Below, piece by piece: positions 60,164 to 64,000 of a DNA stretch of 64,000 nucleotides. The notes under the pieces were generated by a model. That model was not told the DNA's origin and did not search any database. It worked only from the letters and a program-made list of their open reading frames with translations. A program made the position numbers and the translations under genes. Source of the DNA: Clostridium sp. OS1-26 (GTDB taxonomy: Bacteria > Bacillota > Clostridia > Clostridiales > Clostridiaceae); the NCBI RefSeq assembly GCF_030915445.1, contig NZ_CP133264.1, positions 2,976,001 through 3,040,000 on the forward strand, given 5' to 3'. Every line of letters starts with the position of its first letter. Position 1 is the first letter of the stretch.

Positions 60164-63100
60164 ATGTATTCAGCGGATAAGATTGATATAGGTATAAAAG
60201 AATATTCATTAGAAGAGCACTTGGAGATTAAATGTAAAAATAATGAGAAATATAAACATTTATATGCTGCCTGGACAACTGATAAGGATATATATACAAA
60301 TTCGTTATCAGCGGTTCCAGTAAACTTTCCACATTATAGTAAGCACGAAGCAAGTCATTCTTTAAGCATAGTCAATAAAATTGAAATGGTATTGGGTAAA
60401 GAAAGAATTAAAAGCTTAAGTCCAACAGATACATTTTTAATACTAGAAAGCGCATTCTCACATGATTTGGGAATGATCGTTACAGAAAATTTGCTAAGAA
60501 ATGAATGGAAAAAGCCAAGTTTTAAACGTTTTTTAAAGAGACTTTCAACTGATGGTTTGGATGAAGACATAATAAAAGCAGCAGCATATTTATTAGAAAT
60601 TCAAGAAAAAAATTTTGAATTTGATGAAAAAAATAAGGATTGGCCTATTGAAGTTAGGGATTATGTAATCTTAATTACTGCTGAATATTTTAGAAAGAAG
60701 CATGGACTAAGAAGTGAAATGTGGTTGAAACAATCGGAGGAAATTGCAGCTTGTATAAATGGTAATAAGTTTATTCCGGAAAGAATAATGAATATAGTTG
60801 GAAAAATAGCAACAGCTCATGGAAGTGATTTTGATCATGTGTTAAATAACTTAGAACATACCCAAAATGGTATAGGAGTTGATGAAATACATCCAAGATT
60901 TATCGCGTGTTTAATAAGACTAGGAGACTTGTTAGATTTGGATAATGGTAGGTTTAGTGAGGTCTTTGAGAAAACATCACCATTACCCAAAAGTTCTCAA
61001 ATACATAAAGAAAAACATAGGTCGATTACTCATTTTTTAGTTTCTCCAGAACGAATTGAGGTATCAGCAGTGTGTGAAAGTGATGCTGTATATAGAGAAA
61101 CAAGACTTTGGTTTGATTGGCTTAGTGATGAACTAAAGAATTTAAGCAGCAAATGGAGTGATATTGTACCAATAGGTTTTAAGGGGGGGCCACCAAGTTT
61201 AGGAGATATTAAACTAAGTATAAAAGGAGCAGAGAATATAACTGAACAGCTTAATTTACGATTCAATATTGATCCAGTAAGAGCTTTTGAATTAATTGAA
61301 GGTAATGGAATATATAGAGATGAGTTAGTTTTTATAAGAGAGCTGTTACAAAATGCAATGGACGCTACGAAAATTAAAATATGGAAAGATATTAAAAGTA
61401 AAAAGTATGATGATATATGGGGGCTAATAGATAGTGATTTTAAAGACAAAGTATTGAGCGAATATGATTTTAGCTTTCCAAGACAATTGCCCCAAAAATT
61501 AAAGGGATTTTATCCAATAAAAATTAATATGGATTATGAAGAAGCTAAGGATGCCATAGGCGAAAATATATATATTTTCACTATTGAAGATAAAGGGTGT
61601 GGGATAAGTTTAAAAGATCTTAAAAGGATGGAGAATGTTGGTGGAAGTTGGGAACAAGATGATGAATTACAAGATTTCATAGAGACAATGCCAGGATGGT
61701 TACAACCAACAGGTAGCTTTGGAATTGGAATGCATGCTGTCTTTTTAATAACCGATGAGATTAAAATTGAGACAAAATCAGATAAAGAAGATGGTTATAA
61801 CATAAGTTTTATTTCAAGAAGAAAAAATGGGTATATAACAGTAAAGAAAGATAATAGCATTGCTAATACAGGGACTAAGGTTACTGTGAGAATAAAGGAG
61901 TCTAAACTTAAAACAATAATGCAAAATAGATATATTAGGGTTGCGTATGATTACTTTGATCCTAATTGCAAGGAAAAAAGAATTATACAAATGTTAAGGA
62001 AGAGCATAAAAGAAATAATTAAAAATATTACAACTTTAAATATAAGTTTAAATTTATCATATGAAAAAACAGAGACTAAAAAAGAGACTATTAAAAATAT
62101 AATAACATATGGACCATTTAGAGGATCTGATAACTTAATATATACTATATATTTAGATAAATATATAACAGAGGATGAATCAATAAAAAAATGGAATATT
62201 GAAATACAAGATAAAGCTTATGAAATTATAGTAAATTTGATAGTTAATGATAATAAGGTAGATAAGAATACTTATAGAACTTGTCGCGAGGCACGATTTA
62301 AAGAAATTAATTGTGATTATGCATTGGATATTGAACACGAGGAATTATTTGATATAGGAATAGACATAAAAAAAGGAAAAGCTAAAGAGGTGTTAGAAGT
62401 ATCAAGGGATGCGTTAAAGAAAAATATATGTAAGAAATACGAAAACCGACTTAATAAAATCATCATTCCGGAAGCATTAAGATATTTATATAATGAGTTA
62501 GCATTAAATATTAGCACAGACTTAGAATATGTTCATAAAAACATAGAAGAAGATGTTACGACTAGTTCACAATTACTAAAACTAAGATTAGCATTTAATT
62601 ACTTCTTGAACGAAGAAAACTATATGAAAGAATGGGGGAAGGATATAAAAGTTGGTTATAACTCAGAATATACTTTTGGTGACCTTCAAGAAAGTAAATA
62701 TATAATTGGAGTTAATGAGTGTGATATTGACAGTAATACAAAAGAAATAGTCGATAAACTTAAATCATATATAGGAGAAGATAAGTGTATATATATACTT
62801 GATTTTTATACAATAATGAGAAGATATGCAGGGTGTGAATTTGGGGTAATAAAGAGAGTTCCTGTAAAGCATAATTCAACAGTTTATAGAACGGTCAGGC
62901 TGAGGAAAAGAAAACAAAAAATATCAGCGTTCTATATAAATTGTTTAAAAGACGAAGAGGAAGCCAAAGAAAAATTAAAGATACTATTTGATGCAGAATA
63001 TAGTACCAGAAAGTTGCTGAATTCTATTGGTTATTTTAAGGAGGAAAATAAGGCTGAGATACTATATAAAGAAATTGTGATTAGTGGAGATACAGAAGAT

Positions 63101-63247
63101 TTATATAATTATGGAATAAATCAAAGTGAGTATTTTATTTTTTCGCCTTTCAAAGAGAATTGTGACCACTTAATAAGATTATTTAATTATGATATAGATA
63201 AAGTAATAGAACTTCTAAAAAAGAACATAACTTTGACGAACTGGTAA
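60164..63247 (+). CDS. HD-domain + GHKL (Hsp90-like) ATPase protein
   Basis: Large cytoplasmic protein, 1,027 residues to the first stop. Residues ~50-300 look like an HD phosphohydrolase domain: HYSKHEASHSLSIV (His57, His61), SAFSHDLGMIV (His100-Asp101), KIATAHGSDF, and IRLGDLLDLDNGRF. Residues ~370-600 are a GHKL ATPase: RELLQNAMDATKI (N box, Asn397/Asp400), TIEDKGCGISLKDL (G1) and TGSFGIGMHAVFLITDEI (G2), as in Hsp90/MutL/MORC proteins. The C-terminal ~400 residues match nothing I know. The coding frame really continues past the stop if one A is added at 63217-63222. It stands alone beside a phage replication block; a defence or stress role is inference. Confidence 0.8.
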   Translation: MYSADKIDIGIKEYSLEEHLEIKCKNNEKYKHLYAAWTTDKDIYTNSLSAVPVNFPHYSKHEASHSLSIVNKIEMVLGKERIKSLSPTDTFLILESAFSHDLGMIVTENLLRNEWKKPSFKRFLKRLSTDGLDEDIIKAAAYLLEIQEKNFEFDEKNKDWPIEVRDYVILITAEYFRKKHGLRSEMWLKQSEEIAACINGNKFIPERIMNIVGKIATAHGSDFDHVLNNLEHTQNGIGVDEIHPRFIACLIRLGDLLDLDNGRFSEVFEKTSPLPKSSQIHKEKHRSITHFLVSPERIEVSAVCESDAVYRETRLWFDWLSDELKNLSSKWSDIVPIGFKGGPPSLGDIKLSIKGAENITEQLNLRFNIDPVRAFELIEGNGIYRDELVFIRELLQNAMDATKIKIWKDIKSKKYDDIWGLIDSDFKDKVLSEYDFSFPRQLPQKLKGFYPIKINMDYEEAKDAIGENIYIFTIEDKGCGISLKDLKRMENVGGSWEQDDELQDFIETMPGWLQPTGSFGIGMHAVFLITDEIKIETKSDKEDGYNISFISRRKNGYITVKKDNSIANTGTKVTVRIKESKLKTIMQNRYIRVAYDYFDPNCKEKRIIQMLRKSIKEIIKNITTLNISLNLSYEKTETKKETIKNIITYGPFRGSDNLIYTIYLDKYITEDESIKKWNIEIQDKAYEIIVNLIVNDNKVDKNTYRTCREARFKEINCDYALDIEHEELFDIGIDIKKGKAKEVLEVSRDALKKNICKKYENRLNKIIIPEALRYLYNELALNISTDLEYVHKNIEEDVTTSSQLLKLRLAFNYFLNEENYMKEWGKDIKVGYNSEYTFGDLQESKYIIGVNECDIDSNTKEIVDKLKSYIGEDKCIYILDFYTIMRRYAGCEFGVIKRVPVKHNSTVYRTVRLRKRKQKISAFYINCLKDEEEAKEKLKILFDAEYSTRKLLNSIGYFKEENKAEILYKEIVISGDTEDLYNYGINQSEYFIFSPFKENCDHLIRLFNYDIDKVIELLKKNITLTNW

Positions 63248-63537
63248 AATATGTTTCGAAAAACGCTATATATAAATTAGATAATGAAAATTGTAAAAAA
63301 AGTGTTATTAAAACTTATAGAGAATTAATACAAGATTATTTAGAATTGTTGAAAAAGGAAGATGAAAAACAACAACAAGAAATATGCTTAAAAGAAATAA
63401 CTAATGGTATAAAGCCAAATCCAATTGAAGAAGAAAGAAAACACGAATTAAAGCAAGAGTCATGTAATCCAGAGGTTGCGGTAGGAGATTCAAATGGAAT
63501 TAAAGAGGTAGATGAACTTAATACAGAGAAAAATTAA
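63223..63537 (+). pseudogene. Out-of-frame 3' continuation of the HD/GHKL gene
   Basis: One base over from the upstream frame, the sequence reads EHNFDELVKYVSKNAIYKLD, then KTYRELIQDYLELLKKEDEK and a charged, Gln/Glu/Lys-rich tail ending in VDELNTEKN and a stop. The join is at A6 (63217-63222); A7 would give VIELLKKEHNFDELVKY. An internal ATG at 63346 has no ribosome-binding site, so this is not a separate gene. With the repair the whole protein is about 1,124 residues. Confidence 0.75.
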
Positions 63538-64000
63538 GATAAGGAAAGCATATAATATGAGTATTCTGTTGATAAAGGTTCCTTGATATTTAAATACAAG
63601 ATTGATTATTGATACTCTAACATTTTGTGTCTCAGAGGTATTATCATAATTTTCTCAACGGGAGCACAGATGCCTGTAAAGTTGTTTAAAACTAAAGCCT
63701 TTAGGTTTCAGTAACATGCTCAGGTGAAATAGAAATTCTGATGAAATTAGAGAACAATTAAATGACATGATTGAAAGCTTGTTATAGAGCGATAATAAGA
63801 ATTAAGCTAAATTTAAAATTATTTTACTAATATAACTTTGATATTTAAACTTCTTATTATCTATATAATTATGAAGTTTAAATATCATAATTAAAAAATT
63901 TTTCTCATTCAAAGTTATTATACTTAAAGTAATTCTTAGGTATATAAAAAAGACATAAGGCAAGTTTAATATATATAATATTTTAAGTTGAAGGAACTAA
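63538..64000. other. End of window: gene debris and terminator
   Basis: No intact gene. At about 63735-63786 a fragment reads RNSDEIREQLNDMIESLL and stops, probably the tail of a lost gene. At 63839-63887 a very stable hairpin, TGATATTTAAACTTC...GAAGTTTAAATATCA, is followed by A/T-rich sequence with TTTTT and probably ends transcription. The rest shows nothing I can name. Confidence 0.4.

Noticed and set aside
63346..63537. Separate small gene starting at 63346
   Set aside because: No ribosome-binding site, and the coding character extends upstream without a break to the A tract at 63217. It is the tail of the HD/GHKL gene.

Overview
The window is AT-rich DNA from a member of the Firmicutes, most probably Clostridium sensu stricto. 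The signs are strong GGAGG ribosome-binding sites, CWB2-type cell-wall proteins, a DUF1659-DUF2922-YvrJ operon, YitT/YczE membrane proteins and a PEP-domain pyruvate kinase. No species call is possible from the sequence alone. It opens inside thrS and ends just after an HD/GHKL-ATPase gene.

Layout. (1) 1-4.2 kb: thrS 3' end, small stress or regulatory genes, a divergent ArsR regulator and PEP-mutase-family gene, and two decayed genes (ferritin-like, DJ-1/PfpI). (2) 4.2-35.5 kb: an accessory island of short, mostly plus-strand transcription units. They encode DUF1847, a flavodoxin-fold reductase, GNATs, effector-binding domains, alpha/beta hydrolases, a CAP protein, acylphosphatase, MazG-like, YciI, TIGR04076 and nitroreductase. 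Five large secreted CWB2 proteins lie among them. At least 13 gene boundaries carry the same intergenic repeat: a terminator hairpin (ACCGTATTATTC...GAATTTTACGGT plus T tract). In eight copies it is followed 70-190 bp later by a boxA-like TGTTCTTTGAAAA and a third arm, GAATAATGCGGTGTT, which is again complementary to the first arm. All copies point the same way as the genes. This is the most unusual organisation in the window. (3) 35.6-44.8 kb: membrane protein, YmaF, a TRM11-like methyltransferase, a frame-disrupted chemoreceptor, AraC-type regulator, ClpP, GNAT, DUF1659/DUF2922/YvrJ and YitT. Two copies of a 263-bp palindromic element lie here, plus a strong candidate for a ~450-nt structured non-coding RNA (43.92-44.37 kb) with its own promoter and terminator. 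(4) 44.8-55.8 kb: metabolic genes with two LysR regulators. These include a DASS transporter, a secreted protein, an archaeal-type phosphoglycerate mutase, pyruvate kinase, a threonine-synthase-like gene, an isochorismatase-fold hydrolase, a PhnB-like VOC protein and a WYL regulator. (5) 56.2-64 kb: a phage-like replication block (two sigma-like proteins, DnaD-like, DnaB), then a ~1,120-residue HD + GHKL-ATPase protein that could be a defence gene.

Four genes (chemoreceptor, threonine-synthase-like, DnaD-like, HD/GHKL) are each broken by what looks like one missing base in a coding-strand A tract. Either the assembly has homopolymer errors or the strain has slippage mutations. Other remnants (ferritin-like, PfpI, two truncated GNATs, acylphosphatase fragment, ferredoxin-like piece) are real decay and fit an island that has been rearranged often.
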